This document shows positions 31,883 to 45,100 of a stretch of DNA of 64,000 nucleotides, one piece after another. Each line of letters starts with the position of its first letter. Within the stretch, counting starts at the first letter, position 1. Source of the DNA: Protonemura montana (lineage: Eukaryota; Arthropoda; Insecta; Plecoptera; Nemouridae). The notes below the pieces were generated by a model that saw only the letters and a program-made list of their open reading frames with translations, was not told the DNA's origin and did no database searches. The translations under genes were made by a program, and so were the position numbers. The stretch covers positions 4,774,001-4,838,000 of the forward strand of contig OX387606.1 in the NCBI GenBank assembly GCA_947568835.1. The letters are read 5' to 3'.

Positions 31883-33115
31883 CTAGAAAGGCGGCATTGG
31901 AGGTGGCGGTGGTGGGGGTATGAAACTTGACTCCAAACACGGTCCGGCCAAGGTTGCAATAACTGTGCTCAAGTCCAATGACTCGTGGCTGTCTGCCTTG
32001 CGGTCAAGACCATCACTTGAATTTGTACTAGCCGAGCTCAAATCAGGTGTGGTTGAACTGGAGGTGGAACTTGTTGAGTCTGATTCTGGCTTAGGTAACA
32101 ATTCACAGATTGGTGTGAACAATGCTGAAGCAGAGACGTAGATATTTGCAGTAGAAGCAAATGACTGAGAGCTGTCAGCTATTGGCTGGACAACAGGCTC
32201 CTTCTGGTTCCTATCGGTATCATCAAATTTCTGCGTTGTAATTTCTGCTGCTTCCAGAGTCGACTTTTTGGAAAACAGATCTGAATATGTTCCTTGAAAT
32301 CCAGAATCTTTTGAACTCGGTTGTGAACTTCGAGAGCCTTGAGTCGTTTCACTTGAAAATTGAGCTAGAACCACGTTTTCTATCTCAATTAAATGAGTGT
32401 TCCTCCCGTCAGTCAATTGAGCATTTGTTTCAAGTCCTGTGTTGATCTCCTGGCCACTGCTTTGCATTGGAAGTTCAGGCACTGCAACATAGTCGTTTGT
32501 CTCTACAAAAGACCAGACATTGGAAGCTGGATCTTCCGGAATCAATGGTTGGACTTGAATCCCTGCTGTTGTCTTAATTGCAGGTAATTTGATGCCAGTA
32601 CGTTCAGGCTCGATTCCTGGGAATATGTTAACTTCAGAAACTTTTGAGTCCATTGCTGTTGTTTTGGTAGGTAACAACTTGATTTTCACATCCAATTCCA
32701 AGCATTTTTCTCCTAATGTCAATCGCATTTGGGTGTCTTCTGTCGCTTTCTTTGACTGCAGTTTATCGCCGCTCGCCGTAACGCCAGCTTTTCCCCGAGA
32801 TATTGGCAACCCGTCTAGAAGAGCGTGTCCCGACTCTTCATGAGGTGCATCTGTGGATGCCAGGGCACCTTCCGAAAGGTGTCCGTCCCGGTATGCCCAT
32901 GATTCTGCATGCGTTCCATGTGCAGGAATGAGGCGTTCCGTGGAGCGTAGGTCCATGCATGGCGTTCGCACGTGGGGCGAACAGGTGAGCGGGGACGGAT
33001 CGGCGAGATGCCCTTGGGGGGTCGGCGGCCCCTCGGTGGGGGCGGTGGAGAGGGCCAGTGAGAGGGCGCGGTGGTAGACGCGGCCGAGGCGGAGGCGCGC
33101 CCACGTGGCGGACAT
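31883..33115 (-). CDS. Long open frame of unknown function, 410 codons
   Basis: An uninterrupted frame of 410 codons that I do not recognise. The N-terminal ~60 residues are basic and GC-rich. The middle is Ser/Thr/Asp/Glu-rich and looks disordered (SSTSSSTTPDLSSASTNSS, QGSRSSQPSSKDSGF). The C-terminus ends in a proline run, FIPPPPPPPMPPF, then TAG. No membrane segment or known domain is seen. It begins 26 nt after the proposed otopetrin stop on the same strand. The frame stays open upstream without ATG as far as the otopetrin exon-12 acceptor at 33226 (37 more codons), so it may be an alternatively spliced exon, an independent gene, or a chance frame in a 3' UTR. Composition favours a coding or formerly coding stretch. 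Confidence 0.35.
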   Translation of the reverse strand: MSATWARLRLGRVYHRALSLALSTAPTEGPPTPQGHLADPSPLTCSPHVRTPCMDLRSTERLIPAHGTHAESWAYRDGHLSEGALASTDAPHEESGHALLDGLPISRGKAGVTASGDKLQSKKATEDTQMRLTLGEKCLELDVKIKLLPTKTTAMDSKVSEVNIFPGIEPERTGIKLPAIKTTAGIQVQPLIPEDPASNVWSFVETNDYVAVPELPMQSSGQEINTGLETNAQLTDGRNTHLIEIENVVLAQFSSETTQGSRSSQPSSKDSGFQGTYSDLFSKKSTLEAAEITTQKFDDTDRNQKEPVVQPIADSSQSFASTANIYVSASALFTPICELLPKPESDSTSSTSSSTTPDLSSASTNSSDGLDRKADSHESLDLSTVIATLAGPCLESSFIPPPPPPPMPPF

Positions 33116-33141
33116 GTTCCCGCCCCGAGCCGCCTCGGCCG

Positions 33142-36100
33142 TCAGTTTCCCGCCCCAACCCCTGGGCCGCCCCCACCGCCCCCCGCACCAAGGGAGTGAC
33201 CGTCGGGCATGCGCGTGCGGTATGACCTGTAACAGACGACAAAGCGCTAGGTGCTGATCTCTTCACATAATTATGAGTAGAAAATTTTGTTGCCTTTTTG
33301 GTATGTGACTCACAAATAGTGAGGATATTGGATCATTGAGAAAAATAGAGGCATCAAATATTGGCATTTTTCTCTGGGTAAAAACTAGAAGCTAGGAGGC
33401 CCTGAAAGTTTTGAAATTCAGATTGCAATGATAAGCTATGAAATGATCTCTCATGCTTGGGAACAAGATGTCCTTCGATTTAAAAAAAACAAACGAATGT
33501 CTGATTGAAGACATCTTCTACTGCATTTGGTAGATTGAGCTATAAAGTCAATTTATAATAACACCTAGAACATTAGCTGAAAAATCGTGCTAGCACGCTA
33601 TCAAAGTTGCATGATTAGCTCACAGGTCAGTTAGCTAAGAGCAAGTAGGCTCAGAGAGAGAGAGAGAGAGTGAGAGAGAGAGGGTGCAATAGCGAGCATA
33701 CCGCTTCCAAACTTCCAGCAACAGCACGCAGGAGTGGAAGCGAAAGAAAACGAGCAGCGGGAGCCCAATTCTCGACACAACGCCCCAGGCGAGCACTCCA
33801 TAGAACCGCAGCTGCAGCTCCTGCGAGAGCCACGACTGCGTGACAAATGTGTCAAACGCCCAGAGCACTGCGTTGGCGCACAGCAGGAACGTCACTGCCT
33901 GTCTACCAGGCTTGGACAGCATCTGCTGCCGAGTCAGGCAAGCACGTCTAGAACATATTATGGCCGCGTTAGGTTAGGTGGGGACAAGTCTTGCCCTATT
34001 CTCGGACTTGCGTGGAACTTTTTGACCTGGCCTCTTCCAATAACTTAGCATATTGTAGTTTCACAGTGTACACAGTTTTCTTACAATCAATCCAACCGTT
34101 TGACCACTACAGAGAAAAAAAACCGACACCGTCACCCACATTATTCAACACTTGTTTCTAGGAAGTTTGATTTTGGAATTAGATGATTCCTATGAAGTCT
34201 TCTCTGCAATCCCCTTGCTACCTTTCCCTGCAGCCTATCCTATCTCTGTTCCAAGCCCTGAAAGGCAGCTATCTTGGCCTAACTCCAAGGACATTTTTGC
34301 TATAGAGCAATATTGCCAATGCAACTCCGCAAATCAACGTTCCAGCAATGTTGAAAAGTAAAGAATATACGGCAATCTTAGAAATCTGCAAATAATTTTT
34401 ACCTGAGTGCCTCCGCTACAAGTGTGGCTTGTGCAGCCGCTTGCGCCAGTTGCAGTGCGCTGGCTGCCAACAGCACGGCATGCTTGCGTCGCGATGTCGT
34501 GAAGCCTTCACCATCGCCTAGAGCAAGACCAGCGCCACCGACCACCAGCCCGAACACAGCGTACAGTGCCACTCCTGCTGACGTCGCCGTCGAGAGCAGC
34601 GTGTCGAGGGCACTTGGGTCACGGCCTGTCATGGACAGTCTGCAACAAGGTTTTAATAAAACTTGAGTCTTTGTTTTGCATCTGATTGCCTTTTTTCCTA
34701 TTCCCAGCAACTAGAATAGCAGAATTCAGGTATTCTGTGATTTATTTCATTCATCCCCATTGGTGTCAACATTTAATTACCGTCAATGTGCTTCAATGTT
34801 TGATCATTTAATGATAAGTTTGGCCTTACGCTGACTTTGGTTGATTGCCCAATTTGGGTGGTTTAGTCCTATTGAACCAATTATACATTTTCTTTCTCAC
34901 TCAGTCAACTACTATAGGTTTTCAATCCATTATTTGCTAAATTCACTTTTTGTTCATTTTCAAGGTTAATGCAGATGGCCCACTTCTGGAAATTGCTGAC
35001 ATTTCTCTCATGACTTCCTTAATGGAAAAAATTAGCTACACCACGCACCTCCTAATCTGTGCCAGGCCCACCATAGCCACCACCAGCGCCATCGCCAGGA
35101 TGACTACCACCGAGCCGGAGGTCAGCCAGAAGATGGTGTCTGCCGGAAAGTCCATGTCCTCCTTCACTACCAGGAAGATGATGATGACCACAGTGCCAGC
35201 AACCTGTAATCATACAATGGTGGAAAATAAGCGAAAGCATTCTTCTCTTAGTCCACGACTAGGAAATCTAACTTAACTAAGATTTAGAATTTATTTACTA
35301 TTAAGAAAATTAAATCCACAGAAAATTTGAAACTGTCTAAATACAAAGTACCTGTGATAGTATTATGTCAAACCAAAAATATTCCCAAACCAAATATTAA
35401 TACCACCTTTATATTACACGGCAAATAGATAATATAACTACACAACACATGATGCCATGGTTTGCTCATAGAATTCAGCTCAAACCCAGATTTATACCAA
35501 CTCCAACAACTGTATCTAGAATCTTTTACATCTACCGATGTATTTAAGAAGCCGAGTCTATACTGACATCGAATTAACCTTTCATCTCCCTACTTTATAC
35601 ACTTACTATGACCATGCACTATCACTGTCGAAAATGTGTAGGTTGGCACTCACCAAAGCCAGCAACCCAAGGAATAGCCCCTTGCTGGCACCTCCACAGT
35701 CAACGGTGAACCCGGCTCGATGCATTGATTCCTGTTTCACGGACGACAGGTAGCGGTGGGCACGAGATGCCAGCCGCTGACGCCCAACGTTCTGGCCCAT
35801 GATGTAAGTAACAGCCGCGGCGATCAGGCTAAAAGAAGGCACGTTCTCATTAAAAAATGTAGATGTATTGCAACAGGACAATTTATAACTACTTAGATTT
35901 ACTCTGATCAACTATCAGTGATCATTTGTGATAACATTGCTTAAAAAATTATATTGGATTTATTATTAATCAATAATAATTAAACACCGAGAATATCCAT
36001 GAACCTAAAAGTGACACAATAAGACACCCACTTAGCAGGAAGATTCCATACATCAAATAAATGTTTGTCAAGAAAAATGTATAATAGTTTAACCATTATT

Positions 36101-39100
36101 CAGATTACTTAAAAGTCACAAGTTACAGTACTGTACTTTCTTCTGAGCTGAACTCTGCAGTGTCAAAATTAATAGAAACATCCAGAGAATAGGAAACATA
36201 ACTAATATCTGTACCCACCTGAACTGCACTATGAAGGGGTACAGGAAGGGCATGCTAGCCGTCCAAAGCTGTCCCAGCGAATTTGTGTTGAGACATTCGT
36301 GCAGCGCGACCACCTGCGCAATGTGTGCGTCTGACACAACGCGGTACGATGTGTTGCTTAGTGATCGCGTGGCGCGAGACAGGGTCATGGACCGTGGGAA
36401 TCCTCGCAGCTGCAGCGGAGTAGGGATCGAAAGTGCAGCACCGCCCTGAAAAGAGTTTTATGAAACAACAACTGGACATATTTTCTTTTCATTTTATTCT
36501 ATTTTAATCTTGTGGTTTTAACAGGGCTGAATTGGATTGACAGTTTGGCTTTGGTATAAAGAATTTCTAAATAGGCCAGATTACCAAAATAGAGATTTTT
36601 TCGTTTGACGATTAATGCAGATCCTTCAGCCACTCTAAAAAATGTAAATGCCCCATCAAGGATGTTGTATGACTGCCTTGGAGTAAACTGGCTATGAAAT
36701 TATTGGACTGACATCCTGAGAGCTTTGTTTGACGAGACTGACCTGTGATAGGTGTACGAAGTAGGTCCACTCGTTGCCGGACTCCCAGACGACGAGTCGA
36801 GCCCACAGAGCCAAATTGGTGGCTGCAAGGTGCATGAAGCCGAATCGTGCTGCCAGCCCGAACCGCTCCACCAACACCTGTGCAAGACCAGGGCTTGGAG
36901 AAAAGTTCACTACCGAGTTGCCTTCATATCAATATGATTGCATAAAAAGTTCATAAATCTCATAACACTCATAAATACCGGTTCTGGTGAGATTAGCAAA
37001 GTTCATGAAAACTGCACTGGGTCAGGTATTAGATGGGTAGCCATCAAACACATGATCAGTTTAGCTTGGAAAAGAGGTTGGACTTCACTCGCCTTGCTTA
37101 CGGATTTGTGGAAGAATCCTGATTGGGTTATACTGACCTTCGGAAGGGACCTTGAGCCTATGGTCTCGTTGGTCTCGTTGGATTACAGCTAAGTGCTGAC
37201 AACAGGTTTTCCCTCCTCACTTCTAGTTAGGGTCACGTTCATCATTATCCTCATCATCGCATACTCCTTCCCTGACGCCATTAGGCTCTTGTCACATGAC
37301 CAGTTTTCAAAACAGTGTGTCGTTAAACCATGGCAACCGCTATCCAGGTTATTTGAGATCAGTGCGTTAAACCCACCAAGGAAGGTGGTTAAGCTTTGGT
37401 TGAGCTATATACCTGTGAGTTGACGAAGAGGAAGTGCATCTGCAGAAAGGTGAAGAGTCCGTGGAGCACCGGATGCACGAAGATGACGTCGTTGAGGCAG
37501 GACCCCTCCATCATCGAGTGCATTGCCACCTCCAGCCCATTGAACACCAGCGTGCCCAGCCCAAACGCTGCAACCACAATACAAATTCCAAACATAATTA
37601 GCCTTAGACACTTTGAATTTACCAATCAGCATGCATCAGCAAAAAGTATTCGAAAATATTTTCACCAAATAAGGTTTTGGCAATCTACTTTCTGACCTTA
37701 TTCCCTCAGCTTGAAAAACGACATGTTATAACTTTTTTGATTTTCACTTCTGTATTTGAATCGAACTTTGTTATCTCACGTTTGAATATTTTGGGATGTT
37801 TTTTAATTTTCATGCGCCCAGCCCTGCGTCTAGCTCATCAGTCAAGGTGGACCAAACGGATTGATATGTTGAAATGGAGACGTCGGGAAAGCCAGCGATC
37901 ATAATGTACTATTTCTCTGTAGAGAGCAAGCTGACCTAGAGCGCCAATACGGAGGTAGAAGCTGGTCCCGGCGCTCTTGCCCCTGCCAAGGTGCGCACGC
38001 TTGAGCGATCCAAACCGAGAGAGCGACATCTCAGCCATCTCGGCGTCGGCGTCGGCGCCGCCGACCACAGCCGTCGTCACGTTGGCAGGCGTTGGGCGTC
38101 GCGACGCAGTCAATGAGGCGCAGCTGTCCACCAAAACCCAGCCGTAAATGCAGATGATGACTGCGATGCTACCCACGTACAGGTACATGAGGAAGATGCC
38201 CTGAGGAAAGACGAAGAGCGATGTAACGTTTGAGATTGATAGCAAGGACAATTCAAGGTCAAATATTATCGTTTATTAAGGAGCAGATTACATGCACCAG
38301 AAGAGCTCTCAGTTAATTTTGGCCCCAAGGTTAGGTACAACCAAAACTACGTCCCTCATCAGTGAGATGCGATGGTATCTCCCATTCTGTCAATGCAGAC
38401 ATTGGAACATTGACTGGATCCTAAAGCTCACCACTAAGGTAGATTAAAATTTGAAATTAATATGATCTCAATGTAAAAGTATCACACAAATGACACAAAA
38501 TGACGCAGGAAAAATGCATTTCCAGTAAAAACTCGTGACGATAAATCAATCAGCATTTCCCAGGGTTTACAAGAATACATACGCCAGGATCTGGTGGAAC
38601 TAAACGGTGCTCTGGAAAGTGTCTGGAGAGTGATGGTTGGCATAGCATCTTTAGTAAACTTGTAGCAGTAAGCTGTCAGCGAGATTGATACCAGGGCTTT
38701 GGCCAGAGTGCCTATTCTCGAAACTTTACCAAGGTTTGTAAATCGGATTTTAACGTCGCGGTCACATTTCGAGAATAAGTACCCGGCAGGTCCAGGAAAG
38801 GCTTGATAGGTACGTCGATGACCTTATAGTGTGTATTTGGCTCAGTGTGACCCCTCAGCATTAAGTTCAGGCAGTAATAGCCTAGGAACCGAACAAGGAG
38901 ACAGGATCAATGTGCAGTTGTGTCTTCGTATGGCTCTGTCATTGTTCCACTAGGCTGTATTTTTTCACATCTTTTTCCAACACAATTCTACCGAAGAAAA
39001 GAAGCGTTAGATAAGGAAAAAATTGCCATCGTGAACCGAATGCCAGCTTGTAGACAGATCCAGAATGGTGAAAAAGAAAACGGTTTTCCATTCGATTAGC

Positions 39101-42100
39101 AAAAAAAATAACAAGCTCTCTTAAAGACGGCGTAAGCAGGCGCGGACGCCAGCTTGCATACAGCCAAACACGCGTGCGTGAAGTCTTATTCTCGCTGCTC
39201 ATGTGCGTCGTACAACGGCGCTCTTGTGCTGTGTCATCGACGTGTGATTAACGGCGCCACCGGTGGCCAGATGGCGCTGCGATTCGTGACTCGCCAAAAC
39301 TCACGGGACCCGGGGAAAACTCTCACATCGGATCCACAAACTCTCTTTTTTCCTCCGTGAAACGTCAGCTATGCGACAGCTGGTTGGCTATAAATTGCAC
39401 ATTTCTTTTTGAAATTATTTACAAGTGCTATATTCCAATCAGGGTCAATCGGTGGAAGATAGCCTCCTCTACTTCCATGTACTCGAGGATTATATAACTC
39501 TTCTGGCAGTCACACGTATTGGTCGTTCCATGGAAATTTCCCTGCACACATCACAAAATGGGTGGAGGGTTGTGATCAGGGTCAGACTGGTCGGTTGACC
39601 GCTTGAACAGTGGGGTTTAACGTCGCTCTGTTTGGAAAATGGGCCCTGCGGCACTGGTCTAATGAGGGTAATGGAAGAGTGTATGATGGTGATGAGGATG
39701 GGATGGTGTTGGGAGAAGGAGAAACCCGGTGCTGACACGTAACCTACACTTGTCGAAGTTGGAAGGGGACCACCAGATTAATGTCTTTGCCGAATGACGA
39801 TAACGCGAACAACAGGATTCCTCCACGAATCCTGTCAAGGCGAATGAAATTGCTGTTGTACTAACTTCTATCCCTATAGTTTCAAACCTCTCTCCCGAAC
39901 AGAACTGATCTTGTATATTATGGTCACCCATCCAATAGCTGACCCAACGCAGTGTTGCTTAACTTCTGTGATCTCACAAGAACCAGAGTTTAGAACACGC
40001 CAAACCGTTCGGTGGTCGGACTGGCACTAAAGGACCCGCGGCGTGAAGAAATGTTGACTAAGAATGTCTTCGGAAATGATGTGAAAATGACTCGCGATGA
40101 GTATAGGTACGTACTTTCCGTTTTTGGAGCTTTTTGGCATCGCCACAAAATGTGGGCCACTATTCCTCCAAAAGGGTGGAGAATGTCGAAAGAGTATACC
40201 TGGAGCGAGAGCATCTTGACGGCGTTGTCCATGACCTCGGTGAGGCAGAAGGCGACCATCAGCACCACGATCAGCTGGCCGTATAGCGAGCTGAGCGACA
40301 CCCACAACTGGGAGCTGCAACAGACAGACCGTCTCATCACGATTATTACTGTCATACACGAATCTTCGATCAGTTAGCACTAGTTTTAGAAGTTTTGGAA
40401 AATGAATATTTACAATTCAGAATTCACATTGAATCTTGCCTATGCTTTGCCGATTAGACCCACGGGGAAAGCTACACTTTTACTTTAAAGTTTTGTATAA
40501 TAACATTAGATATACAACATATTTTTAAGTCCTTGCCACCAAAATTTAAAATTAAAATACTTGCAATGCATCATTAAATATGTGATGAAATCACTCGCAT
40601 GGGTTTCAAAGCTTTAAGGGAAAAAGCTAAATGGCAAAGAAGCGCCAATGTAACTTTTGGACCCTGTGTCCGTCCGTGAAAATAATTTTGTTCATCGTCC
40701 AATGTTATCGCACCCCCCCCCCCCCCCCCCTCTCCTCTGACGCACGCAAGAGCCAAGAAACCCAATGTTTGCTTTCTCCCCCGCGCGTTCACGCGCGTCG
40801 CGATGGACGTTGGCGTCGATGACCGGCGTCGTCCGACCGCGACGCTTTCGCTCTCGATCTGGACGCTTGCTGGACCTCACCAGTCCAGTGGATAGGATCC
40901 TCAATCCGCATTTCCACACTTGCATTTCTTACTGACTTGCGGCAATCACGGAAAGACGAATTGCAACGCGACAACCCAATCCACGAACTGGTTCACTTGC
41001 CATCCGTCGTGCGTACTCATACTGCTTTGCGTATCAAGTTGGGATGGACTTCTTCCCAAATGATGTAATTTCAGCTAACAGTCAAATGCTTTTGACGCCA
41101 AAGGGGCTGGGCTCCAGGTCATATAAAAGGCTTATAAATATGTGACCTGTTGTAGTTCAAAGAGGTTACGACGGTGATTTTCGGTGCAAACGTTTTAACT
41201 TGTAAGTGCGGCATGGTAGTTTTAGTTGAATCCTCAAAATCCCCCTTCCACAAAAAAATAACACACCACCACAGCACTGTAAGGTTGTGTTGTGGTTGTC
41301 TTTGAGTCTTGCAGTTTCTAACCAAGGATTATACCGTTCAAGCTTCCAAGGTCACCAGTTGTCCCCATAAAGCCACCCATAAAATGTTCATAGCAGAGCA
41401 GATTGATGCTTCAGATGGTTTGGTCCATTGCCTTCGACCATTTCCACATATTTTCTTCCCTTCACTTACCACGACGAGACGATCAGATCAGTGAATTTCT
41501 TTGCCCTATGGTTAATAAAACCCACAAGATGACGACCTTTCTGCTTCGATTTCGTCCAACTTGGTTGTATCTGATTAAGAGGTTTGGCCAGAGGCCCATC
41601 GCACTCACAAGGGCTCGGGCGCGTCTAGCCCGACGTGGTCTCGGTGCGAGAACGTAGAGGCGGCCATCATGAGCGTCTTGCGCATGTGTGCGGCACCGCG
41701 TTCTTCGGAGTCCTGCGCCGACGCAGACGAGCGCGAGTCGTGGGCGCGTGCGCGGGCGTGCGCCGACTCGTTCAGGCTATCCGCATCGTGCGCCTGCTGC
41801 TCATTGTACACTGCAAACAAAACATGGGCTAGTGTCGTGGAACTCCTTCGGGTGGCGGGTCAAGGCTCAGGGGAAGTGTTAAAACGAACGTTTACAACCC
41901 TCTTCTAAACAAATCCTACGGTCTACTGTTATTTTTTATGACTATTTTAATCCTTGATTCCAGAAAAATGTTGATGATAGTGCACCTATCATATTTGAAT
42001 CTATGTGATGACAATTCTGTAAAAAAAATTGTGTCAGCGGTATTTTGTTAGAACCCTTTTCCCTCTCTATGTCTGTTGAAAATTTTATTTGCGTATCTTT

Positions 42101-45100
42101 CACATTTTTTACAGATAGAATGAGCGAATACAGTGTAGGCTAGGCAGCAAAGATCGAAAGTGCGTGACGGGCTGGAAGTACAATTGGCCGTGCCTAAGTG
42201 AGAACAAAGATAATCACTCGGACAAAAACAGGCGTATAGAGGTGCAGAGAGTAGCAACTGTCTCCATAAATCAGCCCAATCAGTTCCGGTTCCCATTTCG
42301 TTTGCCTAATCGCCCTATCAACATAGGAGTTGTGAATTGTACCGCCGAAAGATGCCAGTCCCGTGCTCTAATGGGGGCGGCCCCTACGAATACAATGGAA
42401 CAATGAAGCGATAGTTTTCTTTAGCGCGCAAGACATAGAAGCTCAAAGAGAGAAGGCGTTAATCGAGACCAAGATCCCAGCGGCGTCGAGATGACGGCGA
42501 TGTCGCGAGGGGTCCAATCAGGAGCAGAGGTCCCCATCGGCGAAGTTCGTGATTCGGTCGGCCGAGAAACCGATCGGACACCGGGGGCCAAGACAAGACA
42601 TCGCATCAGTCCACACACGAGCACCGAAGAAATCGCCAAAGAAAAGGGAAAACTCCCGCGGCGAGATACAATTTATTAATTGCATTATTTACTAGCGTGA
42701 GCTTAGCGGTCATTTATAACTCAACGCACGATGATTTCACCCAGTTTGCATTAATTGTCGAACCAGTTGTTTGAATTATTTCACGCGCTGGGACCCCCGC
42801 GTAGCTCTTTCACTTCGCTGCGTCTCCTCCTGCCGACGTCAAAGCCGACGTCGAAGCCAGCGACGGTAAGGCTAATTTGGCAAGAGGAATGCCGCCACCA
42901 ACGTCCCCGCTAAATGGAAATAAGTTGATCATGCTGCTGCCACTGAAGACAACCCTACTTCTTCGTGGGACGATATCGACCAACCGAAAGTCGACAATAA
43001 ATTTCACGGGATACTACTGGTTTATAGAATAATGTTTACTTAATCTAGCTTTAACACTCTATAGTTTTGACAAAAACTATTTGAACTGGGGTTTGAATAC
43101 TGAGTGAATAACAACTTAATTTCCCAGCGCTTCGTAGCTTGTTTCGTAACAGGATTCTTCTATTTGATATTTGACCTAACAATTGTCAACAACAATAATT
43201 GTCAGACCTGCACAGTGTTAAGCTTGCAGCTTCCAAGCTTTGAAAGCTTCCAACTAACTTCCAAGGCACTGGAAATTCTCGTCACTGATCGTCACCGTCC
43301 GTCAGGGCGGGTGCAATGCGTCGCTACACAGCGACCTACCGACGGCGTGTGCCGATTGCCGTTGCGGTCGCCGACAAAGACAGTCTGACACATGTAAGCG
43401 GCGTGTGCGACGAAGACAGAGGCAGGACAGCGACGACGCGTGCCAGAGTGTGCCGGGGAGGTGTTGTCACGCAGCGGTGACAGCGCCGTTAGGTTACGCT
43501 CGGCGAGAACGGCCCGGTCCTAGGACAACGTCGATGAGATGACAGCTACCGGAGAGCCCGGCTTAGCGAGGCGATTTGCCAGCTTGGTGCAGCAAGGTTG
43601 CATTTGTCCGACGTGTGCAACGGGGTGGTAAGATCCAGTTTTAGCCCAATTTAATAGCCCAATATATGATTTTTATACCAAAAGTCAAGCCATATGAGAA
43701 AAATTAAAGACTGTTGCCATTCCTTGGTATCATGTAGAATGAATCATACCTTGGTTGTAACTTTTTTAGCGATATCTTGGACGAAATTGCATTTTGTATG
43801 TAATTTTTAGTGCAATCTCTCGACCACAGCCCTAAACCTCTATCGCTTTATAAATCTATAGACGTAATGATACTAGAACTTTTCTTAAACTAATTTCTAT
43901 AGTCAACAGTACTAGCTTAGGTACTAGTGCTTGGGTGGCGAAACCCATGACAAAGACACCCCCCAAGCTGGAGTGCTCCGCTAATTCAAGCTGTCTCACT
44001 AGTGAACTCTAGAGGAACGGAAGGCCATAGACCAGAGAGCAAGTAAGGCTGTGCCAGAGTTAATTTTTAGAGCTCTCTCCAAGAAACAGTTAAAAATACT
44101 AGCCACCCTGCGTATCAATTTACAAAGCTGTTGACAATAACAACAGTTTTGCATGTCAGCTATGAATATAGGCAGTCAGTATATGCAGACATTAGACGCA
44201 AGTCCAATGTCAGATGTCACGCAAACATGCACCCTTCAGTTATCTTTGGAGTTTATTTGCCGGTACCCATGACAGAAAAAATCTCGGCTCGGCCCTGCGA
44301 CTTGCCCCCTCTAGCTTTTCACTATGCACGAAGCTCGGAGAGTCCGTGAAAGCCAGTTCACAAGGGCGTTCAAACGCCCTCCTGCCAGTGGCGACGCCGT
44401 ATTATGCAGATCGTCTTAGGATGACACAGATCTGAGCGCTGGCAGGGCGGTCGAGGGGCCTCGGGCTCTGGCACACTTCGCGGAAAGCGGTCTCTTTGTG
44501 CGCGTGGTCAGCACGTCGGCCCCCAATTAGCGCGACACAATGTCCCATTGTGAGTCAAGAAGACGTGAGCATCGCGTCGAGAAAATGGATGTGCAGTCGC
44601 GCTAATAAGGGCCGACCGCTCGGACCTACGAGTTCGCTTTCAGCCGACGGCGTGGGATTCTCGACGGGATGCACCATATAGTTACCTTAAGCAGCAGTTT
44701 TAAAAGTAATTTGAAAATGCATTTTTGATTGACAACTGTTTTTATTCGGTGAAAGAAATTTTACCTACCAGACCAATGTTGATCTACTGATTAGAGGGTG
44801 TATGTTAAATAAGAATAAATAAGAATAATAATAATAATTATTATTATTAAGCATTAGCTATGTCTTGCGTAAGTGAAATTACGCGGGAAACACTAGAGGG
44901 TGCTGAACATGTCGATTGAGAATAAGTTGACCAAAAAGATTTTTAAGTACTCGAGTTTCCAAGGAGGCCGGCAACTAATAATCATCACCGCGCAGAATCT
45001 ATGCACATTAAAAACGAATGACATGATTCATGAACACAACACCAGATGTAAGAAAGATATTAGATTTAAATGCGCCAAGTCTAAGACATAGCAAAACCCA

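Noticed and set aside
32838-33266. 142-codon reverse frame overlapping otopetrin exon 12
   Set aside because: Arg/Pro/Gly-rich translation of a GC-rich patch. It overlaps the 410-codon frame and the exon-12 reading, and has no recognisable protein character.
33969-33982. Telomere-like TTAGG repeats (gttaggttaggt)
   Set aside because: Only two units; a chance occurrence.
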